The translations under genes were made by a program, and so were the position numbers. Shown one piece after another: positions 1-8,289 of a stretch of 64,000 nt of DNA. Within the stretch, counting starts at the first letter, position 1; every line of letters starts with the position of its first letter. This DNA comes from G965220205 sp965220205. GTDB lineage: Bacteria; Chloroflexota; Dehalococcoidia; Lucifugimonadales; Australimonadaceae. Under the pieces are notes generated by a model. It was not told where the DNA came from. It saw only the letters and a list, made by a program, of their open reading frames with translations, and did no database searches. The stretch lies in NCBI GenBank assembly GCA_965220205.1, contig OZ244812.1:806001-870000 (forward strand). Direction: 5' to 3'.

Positions 1-772
<772 letters not shown>

Positions 773-932
773 GGAAGCGAGTATAGCAGCGCCAGGCGAA
801 AGCGATGATGAAGCAGTCCCTCACGCCGGCGCTAACGTTGAGCGCCACAACTGACACGAGCAGCGGCCGGTCCCGTCCACAAGAGCGGGAGTGGTTCCCG
901 TGTCTGCGCACGGGAATGACGGCGGAGGACAC

Positions 933-1075
933 GCGAATGACGGGAAATGGGCGGAATGGGCCAGAATCGCTTCAGTCGCCCACTCGCAAACTGCACGCGT
1001 TCACGAGTGGAGGCGTTTCCCAAACGGTCTCATTTGGTCTCATTTGGTCTCATTCCTTCTCTGACGTCGGGCCGG
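933..1075 (-). repeat. triple-decamer intergenic element, copy A
   Basis: This copy lies in reverse orientation. Three direct 10-bp units (ggtctcattt-like) occupy 1026-1055. Next to them is an inverted repeat with arms cactcgcaaa (981-990) and ttcacgagtg (1000-1009), then a tail similar to aatgggccagaat. The same order of parts recurs at about 30042-30202, 59898-60077 and 62941-63110. In this copy the outer ttacgagt motif before the triplet has decayed. Confidence 0.65.
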
Positions 1076-1281
1076 AACCCTCGGCGAGCAGGGCTGCCGC
1101 CGTGTTGGGCCGTATAGGATAGTGTAAGTGGCGATGGGGCGGCGGGGGAACGGGCAGATGTCGCGGGTGCGGGGGCGGCAGATGCAGGGGTTCGTTGACA
1201 TTACATCCGCCGCCGTTCATTTTTGCGTACGGCTTGCTCGCCGGGACGGGGCCGAAGACAAGCGCAGATGAAAACCCCCTT

Positions 1282-1314
1282 CTCAATCCTCCCCCGGTGG
1301 GGAGGAGGTCGGAC
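1282..1314. repeat. GC-rich intergenic palindrome (CCTCAATCCTCCCCC family)
   Basis: The core ctcaatcctcccccggtg is followed by its imperfect complement ggggaggagg, so a transcript would fold into a strong hairpin. It is one of about nine related copies, all between genes in this window. It resembles REP/BIME-type repeats in form. Confidence 0.7.
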
Positions 1315-1367
1315 TGCAGAGGCGGAGCGATCCAGTGGTTCGCTAGCGGGCCTAGAGAGGACTACCT

Positions 1368-2114
1368 ATGAAGCTGGAAGGACGGAGCGCGCTCGTGACC
1401 GGCTCGAGCCGGAACATCGGGCGCGCGGTGGCGCTGGCGCTCGCGGCGGAGGGGGCGAACGTCGCGGCCCACGGATTCACCAACCGCGCGGGGGCTGAGG
1501 CGACGGCAGAGGCAGCTCGCAGGCTGGGCGTTCGCGCGGTGGCGGTCATGGGCGACGCCGGCGACCCGGAGCAGGTCCGCGCGATGGTCGCCACGGCCGA
1601 GGCCGGCATCGGCGGGATCGACATACTCGTGTGCTGTCCGGGACTACGGCCTCATACGGAGCCGCTGGAGGTCACATTGGAGGACTGGCGCCGGGTCATG
1701 GCCACGAATCTTGACGGGCCGTTCCTGTGCGCCCAAGCGGTGCTGCCGGGAATGGTCGAACGCGGCTGGGGACGCATCATCAACATCGTGGGGACCGGCG
1801 CTTCCGTGGGCGAGGGGCCGCCCCACGTCGCCGCCTCGAAAGCGGGGTTGTTCGGGCTCACGCGGAGCCTCGCACGCGCGTTCGGCAGGGACGGCGTGCT
1901 CGTCAACGCGGTCTCGCCGGGAATCGTGCGGACGGACGACTCGCCGTATCGCGACCCCGGACGGGACTACGAGGCCATGGCCGCCCGCTCGCGCACTGGC
2001 GCCGTTGTCGAACCGGAGGAGGTGGCGAGCGTGTGCGTGATGCTGTGTGATCCGGCGCAGCGCTCGATGACCGGGCAGACGGTCCACGTCAACGCGGGCG
2101 CCTTCTTCGGTTAG
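1368..2114 (+). CDS. SDR-family protein with altered active site
   Basis: A 248-residue Rossmann-fold protein of the short-chain dehydrogenase/reductase family. The NAD(P)-binding motif TGSSRNIG is at residues 11-18 and the C-terminal GQTVHVNAG block resembles FabG-type proteins. The usual YxxxK catalytic pair is not intact: the Lys of VAASK (158) is present, but Val154 occupies the Tyr position, with His153 beside it. The expected Ser near residue 141 is also missing (NIVGTGAS), and NNAG reads VCCPG. It is either a non-redox SDR-like protein or uses a different acid. The ATG at 1368 follows an AGAGAGG-type ribosome site. Confidence 0.85.
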   Translation: MKLEGRSALVTGSSRNIGRAVALALAAEGANVAAHGFTNRAGAEATAEAARRLGVRAVAVMGDAGDPEQVRAMVATAEAGIGGIDILVCCPGLRPHTEPLEVTLEDWRRVMATNLDGPFLCAQAVLPGMVERGWGRIINIVGTGASVGEGPPHVAASKAGLFGLTRSLARAFGRDGVLVNAVSPGIVRTDDSPYRDPGRDYEAMAARSRTGAVVEPEEVASVCVMLCDPAQRSMTGQTVHVNAGAFFG

Positions 2115-2158
2115 CTTGTAGCTCCGCAGAGGTCGTCGGCTACATGGTTCCCCCCACG

Positions 2159-2193
2159 TCAATCCTCCCCCCGCAGGGGAGGAGGCCAGACGG
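2159..2193. repeat. GC-rich intergenic palindrome (CCTCAATCCTCCCCC family)
   Basis: tcaatcctccccccgca followed by ggggaggaggccagacgg. It lies 45 bp after the SDR stop codon, where it could act as a transcription terminator or mRNA-stabilising hairpin. Confidence 0.7.
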
Positions 2194-2355
2194 TAGAGAT
2201 CAGATTCCCTGACTGTAAGCGACACGTCGGCGAACTACGGCTAGCCGGGCTGACCCGAATCGAGGGCGGGAGCTCAGCAGCCGCCAACTGGGGTTTCGTG
2301 GTATCGTCCAAGCGTGACGCGCGCTTGACACACCGACCGCCGACAGGAGACCACC

Positions 2356-2904
2356 GTGAACGACGAAGGACACGCGCCGCAGACCCTCACGGGGAGGCAG
2401 TACCGCACGGTCGAGGCAGCCGCCTCGCGTATCCTGCCGACGACCGACACGCCCGGCGCAACGGAAGCGGGCGTGGTGGTGTACATCGACCGAGCGCTCA
2501 CCGAGGCGTACCCGGAGCTCGCGCCGCTGTACCGCGAGGGGTGCCGCGCGCTCGACCGCCACGCACGGCAGCGCTCGGCGCGCACATTCGCCGACCTGGC
2601 GCCGCAGGCGCAGGACGCGGTGCTCAGCAGTTTCGAGGCGGGGGAGGCGCCGGACTTCCGGCGCGCGTCGCTGTTCTTCGAGACGCTGCGCAAGCATACG
2701 ATGGAGGGTTTCCTGGGCGAGCCCGCGTACGGCGGCAACCGGGGCTTGGTGGGCTGGCGGCTCGTCGGCTTCCCCGGCCACCAGTACGGGTATGACGACG
2801 CCTACATCGACCGGGAGGTGGACATCGAGCCAGTGGCGCTCGACAAACCCTACCGCACCGAGGCGGAATGGCGCGCCCGGGTCCAAGAGAGCCGCCGGAG
2901 CTGA
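2356..2904 (+). CDS. gluconate 2-dehydrogenase subunit 3-like protein
   Basis: The start is GTG at 2356, preceded by AGGAGA at 2345-2350. The 182-residue product matches the pattern of the small gluconate 2-dehydrogenase subunit 3 family: an N-terminal LPTTDTPGATEAGVVVYID stretch (about 28-46) and the C-terminal GNRGLVGWRLVGFPG region (about 127-141). In known systems this subunit accompanies a GMC-type flavoprotein. No such partner and no Tat or Sec signal is visible here, so this is an orphan copy and its role is uncertain. Confidence 0.8.
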   Translation: MNDEGHAPQTLTGRQYRTVEAAASRILPTTDTPGATEAGVVVYIDRALTEAYPELAPLYREGCRALDRHARQRSARTFADLAPQAQDAVLSSFEAGEAPDFRRASLFFETLRKHTMEGFLGEPAYGGNRGLVGWRLVGFPGHQYGYDDAYIDREVDIEPVALDKPYRTEAEWRARVQESRRS

Positions 2905-2920
2905 CGCGGTCTGAGCAGCG

Positions 2921-3412
2921 TTACTCGGCGAGCCGCAGCAGCTCCCACATCGAGTCGCGAGCGGCGCGGGCCTCGTGAACCGCGACGCCGAAGTGGCCAA
3001 GGACGCGGCTGGCCATGCCCTCGGGGACCCGTAGCGCGCCCAGGAGCATGTGCTCGGTGCCGATAGGGTAGGTGGGCGAGAAGAGCTCCGCCTCCTCCAA
3101 CGCGTACGCCATCGTCCGCTGAGCGCTCGGCGTATGCGGGACGCCTCCCCAATCGACCGGCTCCTGCTCGGGCGCGTCGCGGCGCCGTCCGTGCAGAAGA
3201 ACGAAGCGCGTGAAGAGCGTTGCGAGCTCGAGGTCGAGCCCCATCTTGGCCAGGATCAGCCCGCCCGCGCAGTCCCGCTCCTTCAGCACGCCCAGCAGCA
3301 CGTGTCCGGTCATGATCGCCGGGCGGGGCGGGGTTGCGCTGTTGCGCTCTTCCACCGCGTACTGCCAGGCGAGGAGAGCGCACCGCCCCATGCGTTCGAG
3401 CTCTGTTCCCAT
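2921..3412 (-). CDS. stand-alone Clp N-terminal domain protein
   Basis: A 163-residue protein with two Clp_N half-repeats: GHVLLGVLKERDCAGGLILA near residue 37 and GTEHMLLGALRVPEGMA near residue 120. In ClpA/ClpC this domain binds adaptors and substrates and precedes two AAA+ modules, which are absent here. Such proteins (ClpS-independent, ClpC1-N-like or stress-related) may act as decoys or adaptors. The start ATG at 3412 is chosen because GGGAG lies at a good distance upstream. An upstream in-frame start at 3478 would sit inside the 131-bp repeat element. Confidence 0.8.
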   Translation of the reverse strand: MGTELERMGRCALLAWQYAVEERNSATPPRPAIMTGHVLLGVLKERDCAGGLILAKMGLDLELATLFTRFVLLHGRRRDAPEQEPVDWGGVPHTPSAQRTMAYALEEAELFSPTYPIGTEHMLLGALRVPEGMASRVLGHFGVAVHEARAARDSMWELLRLAE

Positions 3413-3435
3413 ACGGTTTGCTCCCGCCAGGCTAG

Positions 3436-3566
3436 GGATAGTCTGAACAAGCCACGAACCTTGCATCATGCGCCCCAACCCCTCCGGTAGGCCCCCTTCG
3501 ACAGGCTCAGGACAGGCTTCGACAAGCTCAGGGCGAACGGATGGGACGAAGCTATTCAGAGGTTCC
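3436..3566. mobile_element. 131-bp MITE-like element flanked by CTAG
   Basis: The element is bounded by direct CTAG copies at 3432-3435 and 3567-3570. Its ends are imperfect inverted repeats, GGATAGTCTGAACAAGCC at the left and, read inward from the right, GGAACCTCTGAATAGCTTC. The ends resemble those of the IS5-type elements in this window, so transposase could act on it in trans. The interior holds two copies of the ttcgac-aggctcagg type motif. The right CTAG supplies the stop codon of the neighbouring bicupin gene. Confidence 0.8.
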
Positions 3567-4820
3567 CTAGATAGCGGCGGCCACGCCGGACTCCCGCGGG
3601 GCGTAGGATGACTCAGGCATCTCGAAGGGCACTCCCTCCCTGGCGAGCTCTTCCCTGAAGGTCCTTAGGACGTATGGGTCCTCCACGTCATAGCCGATGG
3701 TCAGTCCGCCGTCGCGGATGTCCGCGTTGGCGCTGATGACCTCGCCTCCGAGGGCGTCGCCTTCGCCGGTGGGGGTCCTGCGGCGGGCCTCGGCGGGAGC
3801 GCCGCCGAGCAGCGCCAGGAACCGCAGCGGCTCAGTGCCCACGCCGTAATGCGCGTGGAACCAGCCCCCGCCTACGGGCGACGAGCAGACGAGCCCGCCG
3901 GGGATGTACTCCTGACGTATGACTTGGTCGCCCTTGCCGTCGGCCCAGGGGTGGAGGCCCAACTCGTGCGCCCATGTGAACGTGTAGCCCCTCCCTCCGA
4001 TGCAGACGAGCACCGGCGCGGTCGAGCCGCCGCCCTCGCCGCGGTGCGCCTTTGCGTAGCGCCCCTGTCCGTGCTGGCCGATGAACACGTGCAGCGTCTC
4101 GTTCCCGGCCATGTGCGGCTCGATGCGCCGGTAGCCGGGGCTGCGCTGATTGTCGAGCGGCAACTCGCAGTGCGCAATGTCGGGAATGACGGTGCTGCGC
4201 AACACGGCCCTGCCGGTTATCGGGTGGGGTTCGAGGTCCTGGCGAGGCGTGAAGTAGGACTGGTCCTCGTCATAGCGGTCGGTGAAATCGTACGGGTTGT
4301 CGAACACAAAGCTCGGGTTGTGGAAGAGGTTGAGCACCGACGGAGCGCTCGTGACTCCGATGACCAGCGCAGGGCTCGACGTGGCGTTGACGAGCCGGTG
4401 CCACGTGTTGACGGGTATCGAGAAGAGGCTGCCGGCCTGCCACTCGAAGCTCTGCTTCCGGCCGCCGGCGTCGCGCCAGACCTCGGTGCTGCCGCGGCCC
4501 TCGACGACGTAGAAGAGCTCCTCGTAGAGGTGCCGCTCGGCGTTCAGCTCGCCTGCCGCAGGCACTTCGACGACGTACATGCCGCGACCGGTTGTCCCGC
4601 GCATGTAGATGAACGCCCCCTCGCCCCCCATGCGCTTCCACGGAGCGCGCACGAGGTCTCGCGAGTCCCGCACGCCGATGACCTCGGAGTGGATCGGTAT
4701 CTCCTGCTCTGCCATGAACTGCTCGTAGGGCGTGGGCACTTGCTGGTAGCGCAGGCGTCCCGCGACCTCCTCCTCGTTGTGCGGAGCGTGGAACTGCTCG
4801 GGCTGTGCGCTCTCGGTCAC
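3567..4820 (-). CDS. bicupin protein (paralog 1)
   Basis: A 417-residue protein with two cupin barrels. The first has ERHLYEELFYVVEGRG (about residues 95-110) and IPVNTWHRLVN. The second has RYAKAHRGEGGG (about 258) and GGWFHAHYGVG (about 322). Bicupins of this length include gentisate 1,2-dioxygenase-like metal enzymes and cupins of unknown substrate, so a role in aromatic or hydroxy-acid catabolism is plausible but unproven. Related copies are at 12632-13789 and 17311-18438. The stop TAG is part of the CTAG target of the adjacent MITE. Before that insertion the Clp_N gene would have followed after about 20 bp. Confidence 0.82.
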   Translation of the reverse strand: MTESAQPEQFHAPHNEEEVAGRLRYQQVPTPYEQFMAEQEIPIHSEVIGVRDSRDLVRAPWKRMGGEGAFIYMRGTTGRGMYVVEVPAAGELNAERHLYEELFYVVEGRGSTEVWRDAGGRKQSFEWQAGSLFSIPVNTWHRLVNATSSPALVIGVTSAPSVLNLFHNPSFVFDNPYDFTDRYDEDQSYFTPRQDLEPHPITGRAVLRSTVIPDIAHCELPLDNQRSPGYRRIEPHMAGNETLHVFIGQHGQGRYAKAHRGEGGGSTAPVLVCIGGRGYTFTWAHELGLHPWADGKGDQVIRQEYIPGGLVCSSPVGGGWFHAHYGVGTEPLRFLALLGGAPAEARRRTPTGEGDALGGEVISANADIRDGGLTIGYDVEDPYVLRTFREELAREGVPFEMPESSYAPRESGVAAAI

Positions 4821-5046
4821 GGTAGGCCTCCTTCAGGAACGGTCTCGACGGCAAAGAACTCCCAATCAACCGGGTATTGTGAAGCCCCGCAAGCGGCGAT
4901 GCAAACCCCATGGCGGTCCCGCCCTCGCCGCAAGGGCTGGGCTCCGGCGCCCGCTGTCTCTTCGAGCTCCGGATGCTGGCCCCCGATGCAAGGTACAATC
5001 CGGCTGCGCGCGAGCGGCGCGCGATACAGCATCCGAGGAGGCTCGC

Positions 5047-5460
5047 TTGGAGTTCGACGACGTCATCCCCTTTCTCCAACTCACCAACACGGCGGTCGTG
5101 ACGACCGTCGGGTCGTCGGGCAGGGCGCAGGCCACGGTGGTGAGCGCAGCGCCCTACGATGGGAAGATCGCGTTCGTGTCCCGAGGCCACACGATGAAGG
5201 TGCGGAACGTCCGCTGGAGCGGGCGGTGCGCGGTGACGATGATCAAGCTGGACACACGGCGCTACATCACCGTCGAAGGACCGGCCGCCGCCCGCGGATG
5301 GGCCGACACCAATCCCGACGAGCTGCTAACGCTGCTGCGGGGGGCCTACGCCGCGGCAGGCCGGGACCCGGAGAGATGGGACGACTTCGACCGCTCGATG
5401 CGGGACGAGGACCGAACGGTCGTACTCGTGACGCCAGAGCGGGTCTACGGGAGCATCTGA
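5047..5460 (+). CDS. pyridoxamine 5'-phosphate oxidase-fold / F420-dependent PPOX-class protein
   Basis: I chose the TTG at 5047 because GAGGAGG ends about 6 bp upstream and the conserved start LEFDDVIPFLQ begins there. The 137-residue split-barrel protein has the TVVTTVGSSGRAQATVV strand pair, KIAFVSRGHTMKVRNVR and a Trp/Asp-rich C-terminus. This pattern matches PPOX-class proteins that bind F420 or FMN and reduce small substrates. The truncated hemoglobin gene follows after 9 bp, so the two are probably cotranscribed. Confidence 0.82.
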   Translation: MEFDDVIPFLQLTNTAVVTTVGSSGRAQATVVSAAPYDGKIAFVSRGHTMKVRNVRWSGRCAVTMIKLDTRRYITVEGPAAARGWADTNPDELLTLLRGAYAAAGRDPERWDDFDRSMRDEDRTVVLVTPERVYGSI

Positions 5461-5469
5461 GGCGGCCTC

Positions 5470-5880
5470 GTGCAGACTGTCCACGGCCCGCAGTCCGGCC
5501 GCCCTCGGGGGGACACGCTCTACGAGCGCGTTGGGGGCGAGCCGTTCTTCAACGAACTGGTCGAGCGGTTCTACGAGCAGGCGGCTGTCGATCCGGCGCT
5601 GCGGCCTCTGTACCCCGAGAATCTAGGCCCGAGCAAGGCCCACCTTGCCGGGTTCCTCGCGCAGTACTGGGGCGGTCCTCCGAACTACTCGATGGAGCGA
5701 GGGCACCCGCGGTTGCGGATGCGGCACGCTCCGTTTGCCATCGGACGGCGCGAGCGCGACGCCTGGGTGCGTCATATGACGGCGGCGGTCGCGGCGTCCT
5801 CCGTCTCGGCCGAGGACACCGCGCTGTTGCTGGCCTATTTCGAGGACACCGCGACGTTTCTGATGAACCGTCCCGGCTGA
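5470..5880 (+). CDS. group II truncated hemoglobin
   Basis: The start is GTG at 5470. The 136-residue product has the 2-on-2 globin pattern: LYERVGGEPFFNELVERFY (helices A-B), AQYWGGPPNYS, RMRHAPFAIG with proximal His86, and RDAWVRHM with the Trp at G8 (about residue 99) typical of group II. Such globins bind O2 or NO and are often linked to NO detoxification or oxygen supply to oxygenases. Its partner could be the PPOX-fold reductase encoded just upstream. This pairing is inferred from spacing only. Confidence 0.88.
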   Translation: MQTVHGPQSGRPRGDTLYERVGGEPFFNELVERFYEQAAVDPALRPLYPENLGPSKAHLAGFLAQYWGGPPNYSMERGHPRLRMRHAPFAIGRRERDAWVRHMTAAVAASSVSAEDTALLLAYFEDTATFLMNRPG

Positions 5881-5886
5881 GGGGCG

Positions 5887-6906
5887 CTACACCCGGGCGA
5901 AGGCCACGCTCATGATACCGGGCAGGCCGTCGAGGACCTTCTCGAAGTAGTCGCCGGCGTCGGTGCTCATCCAGAGCGTGCCGTCCATCATGCCCGCGAA
6001 GCAGAGGTCCGGGTCGTCGCCGGCCATCGCGAGGCCGCGGGGGACCGTGACGCAGGGGTGGGGCAGGCCCTCGGTGAGGGTGCGCCAAGTACGGCCGCTG
6101 TCCTCGCTGCGGACGAAGGCGCAGTCGCCTCCTTCGGGACGGTTCCAACCGCCGGGTCCACTCGCGGCGAGCGCGGTCAGGAGTACGCCGGGCCGCGATG
6201 GGTGACTCACGAACGGAGCAGACGACCAACGCCGTCCCTCCAAGCCTTCGCTGGCGTCTACCCAGTGCTCGCCCCGGTCCTCGCTGCGGAACATGCCCTT
6301 GCCGGTGCTGGCGATCAGCACTTGGGGTTCGTTCGGCACAACGGCCACCCAGTGGGCGTCGTGGTCCACGCCGTCGTCGATCTGCTCCCAACTCTCGCCC
6401 CCATCGAGGCTCCGGACGGCCCACCCTTCCTCGATGGCGCCGTACACGGCAGTCGGGTCGCCGACGGCAATGGCGAGGCCCTTCATGCGGCTGACGTGCG
6501 GCGGCGTGGGGCCAGTCCATCCCTTCGAGGTGCGGAGACGGCCCAGCCCATTGCACGCCGCCCATGTGTCCCCTCGGTCGCGGCTCACGTAGACGCCGGC
6601 GGGACTCGTCCCGAGGTAGAGCGTCCCATCGCGGGGGTCCTGGACGAGCGACCATACCGGCTTGTGTACGATGCCAGCGTTGATCTCCTCCCAGGTCTGG
6701 CCAGCATCGCGGCTGCGGAACATGCCCGTCTCCGTCGTCCCGGCGAACAGCGTGGAGGCGTCGTCGCAATCGACGAGGACCGGCGCGCGAAACTCGCGGC
6801 CCGGAAAACCGAAGGGGCGGGCGGCATAGCCGCCGTCGGCCTGTTCCGCGAGATACAGCCCGTCAGTCGTGCCAACGTACAGGACGTGACCGTTCGAAGC
6901 TCCCAT
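5887..6906 (-). CDS. BNR/Asp-box beta-propeller protein
   Basis: A 339-residue protein made of repeated propeller blades with Asp-box turns: SRDAGQTW, SRDRGDTW, SLDGGESW, SEDRGEHW, SEDSGRTW and STDAGDYF. No signal peptide or sialidase catalytic residues are evident, so the barrel probably acts as a binding scaffold or a lyase-like domain in the cytoplasm. The gene is convergent with the truncated hemoglobin gene, 6 bp away. The substrate is unknown. Confidence 0.82.
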   Translation of the reverse strand: MGASNGHVLYVGTTDGLYLAEQADGGYAARPFGFPGREFRAPVLVDCDDASTLFAGTTETGMFRSRDAGQTWEEINAGIVHKPVWSLVQDPRDGTLYLGTSPAGVYVSRDRGDTWAACNGLGRLRTSKGWTGPTPPHVSRMKGLAIAVGDPTAVYGAIEEGWAVRSLDGGESWEQIDDGVDHDAHWVAVVPNEPQVLIASTGKGMFRSEDRGEHWVDASEGLEGRRWSSAPFVSHPSRPGVLLTALAASGPGGWNRPEGGDCAFVRSEDSGRTWRTLTEGLPHPCVTVPRGLAMAGDDPDLCFAGMMDGTLWMSTDAGDYFEKVLDGLPGIMSVAFARV

Positions 6907-7002
6907 GGTTCTCTCCTCTTGTCAGCCCCGGGCTATCAGCCCTCGTTCACGGCCCTTCGGCACTGCCTCTCTGCCTGCTTCTCTCCGGGAGGTTTCCCCC
7001 TC

Positions 7003-7040
7003 CTCAATTCTCCCCCCGTGGGGGAGGAGGAGCAAGAGAG
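7003..7040. repeat. GC-rich intergenic palindrome (CCTCAATCCTCCCCC family)
   Basis: ctcaattctccccccgtg followed by ggggaggaggagcaaga. It lies just upstream of the propeller gene and before the first IS copy. Confidence 0.6.
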
Positions 7041-7063
7041 GGACGGCTGCGTGACTATGCCAC

Positions 7064-7088
7064 ATCCACAGACTTATTCAGACTATCC
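7064..7088. mobile_element. solo terminus of a CTAG-targeting element
   Basis: The stretch ending cttattcagactatcc abuts CTAG at 7089-7092. It matches the left end of the 131-bp MITE read in reverse (GGATAGTCTGAAcAAG). No opposite end is visible, so this looks like a decayed element. The IS5-type copy 1 has used the same CTAG. Confidence 0.5.
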
Positions 7089-7092
7089 CTAG

Positions 7093-8285
7093 GGAATCTC
7101 TGAACAAGTCTATAGGTTGAGGCAGTATCCTGGCAGTCACCCAGTAGCGCCAGGGAGTGAAGCGATGATGGACCAACCGACCTTTGCAGACGTGGACTAC
7201 GAGAGCAAGAAGCGCAAGACCCGCAGGGAGCGATTTCTCGAACGCATGGGCGGGCTGATCCCCTGGGAACGGCTGGAAGGGCGCATCCGTCCCTTCTACC
7301 CCACGGCGGGCCGGGGACGCCATCCGTATGCCCTGTCGGCGATGCTGCGGATTCACTGCGTGCAGCTGTTCTACAACCTCAGCGACCCCGGCATGGAGGA
7401 CCTGCTGTACGACGTGGAGTCGGTGCGGCGGTTCGTGGGCTTGAAGCTGTCGGAGCCGCTGCCGGACGAGACCACCATCCTGAACTTCCGTCATCTGTTG
7501 GAGGAGCACGAACTGGGGGAGGGACTGTTCGCGGAGATCAAAGGGCATCTGGCGTCCCAGGGACTCCTGCTCCAGGAAGGGACGATCATGGACGCGAGCA
7601 TCATCGAGGCGCCGTCGTCGACGAAGAATCGAGCGGGTGCGCGAGACCCGGAGATGCACCAAGTGAAGAAGGGGAACAGGTGGCATTTCGGGATGAAGGT
7701 GCACATCGGGGTGGACGCGGAGACGGGGGTGGTGCACAGCGTCGCGACGACGCCGGCCAATGTGAACGACGTGACGGAAGCGCACCGGTTGCTGCACGGC
7801 GGCGAGTCGCAGGTGTGGGGCGATGCCGGGTATCAGGGAGTCCAGAAGCGGGCGGAGCATCGGGGGCTGGAGGTGGAGTGGCAGGTGGCGATGCGGCCGG
7901 GCCAACGTCGGCAGTTGGAGCCGGGAAGCCCTGAGGCGTTGGCGGAGAAGGGCAAGGCGTCGGTCCGGGCGAAGGTGGAGCATCCGTTCCTGTACGTCAA
8001 ACGGCACTTTGGCTACGCCAAGGTCCGCTACCGGGGGCTGGCCAAGAACACGCAACGGCTGATGGTGCTGCTGGGGCTGGCGAACCTGATGAGAGCCCAG
8101 CGGTGCTTGGCGGCATGACGGAGGCGCAGTGGGTTCAGATCGGGGTTGGGAGCAGGGAATCCGCCCCAGCAGGGTCGGTAGAAGACCCCCAACAGCCCCG
8201 TTCACGGCACCAGCAGAGGGCTGCGAATCGCTGAAGAGCCCCCCACCAACACCACTCGGCCGACTGTGAGTTGTTCAGAGGTTCC
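7093..8285 (+). mobile_element. IS5-type insertion sequence, copy 1 (1193 bp)
   Basis: The terminal inverted repeats are GGAATCTCTGAACAA at the left and GGAACCTCTGAACAA read inward from the right. The flanks are CTAG (7089-7092) and CTAG (8286-8289), giving a 4-bp target duplication. Copy 2 begins directly after the shared CTAG, so the two stand in tandem. Copies 1, 2 and 3 differ by only a few bases (for example base 7145 versus 8342), which implies very recent movement. Confidence 0.95.
7165..8118 (+). CDS. IS5-family transposase, copy 1
   Basis: The 317-residue DDE transposase starts at the ATG at 7165, with CAGGGA upstream. An upstream in-frame start at 7117 lies in the IS end. It has the N-terminal DUF772-like region (GRGRHPYALSAMLRIHCVQL). 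Catalytic residues lie in IMDASIIEAPSSTKN (Asp), WGDAGYQGVQ (Asp) and the C-terminal VRAKVEHPFLYVKRHFGY (Glu). The reading frame is intact, so the element should be active. Confidence 0.95.
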   Translation: MMDQPTFADVDYESKKRKTRRERFLERMGGLIPWERLEGRIRPFYPTAGRGRHPYALSAMLRIHCVQLFYNLSDPGMEDLLYDVESVRRFVGLKLSEPLPDETTILNFRHLLEEHELGEGLFAEIKGHLASQGLLLQEGTIMDASIIEAPSSTKNRAGARDPEMHQVKKGNRWHFGMKVHIGVDAETGVVHSVATTPANVNDVTEAHRLLHGGESQVWGDAGYQGVQKRAEHRGLEVEWQVAMRPGQRRQLEPGSPEALAEKGKASVRAKVEHPFLYVKRHFGYAKVRYRGLAKNTQRLMVLLGLANLMRAQRCLAA

Positions 8286-8289
8286 CTAG

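Larger units (their letters stand above)
773..1367. other. gene-free interval with repeat elements
   Basis: Between the divergent ABC ATPase and SDR genes I see no convincing coding sequence. The interval holds a short inverted repeat around 888-917 (cccgtgtc / cacggga), one copy of the triple-decamer intergenic element (about 933-1075) and one GC-rich palindrome (1282-1314). Promoters for both flanking genes should lie here, but none stands out. Confidence 0.7.

Noticed and set aside
7078..8205. 375-codon leftward frame inside each IS copy
   Set aside because: It is antisense to the transposase, has low complexity (many R, Q, H and L) and shows no domain.
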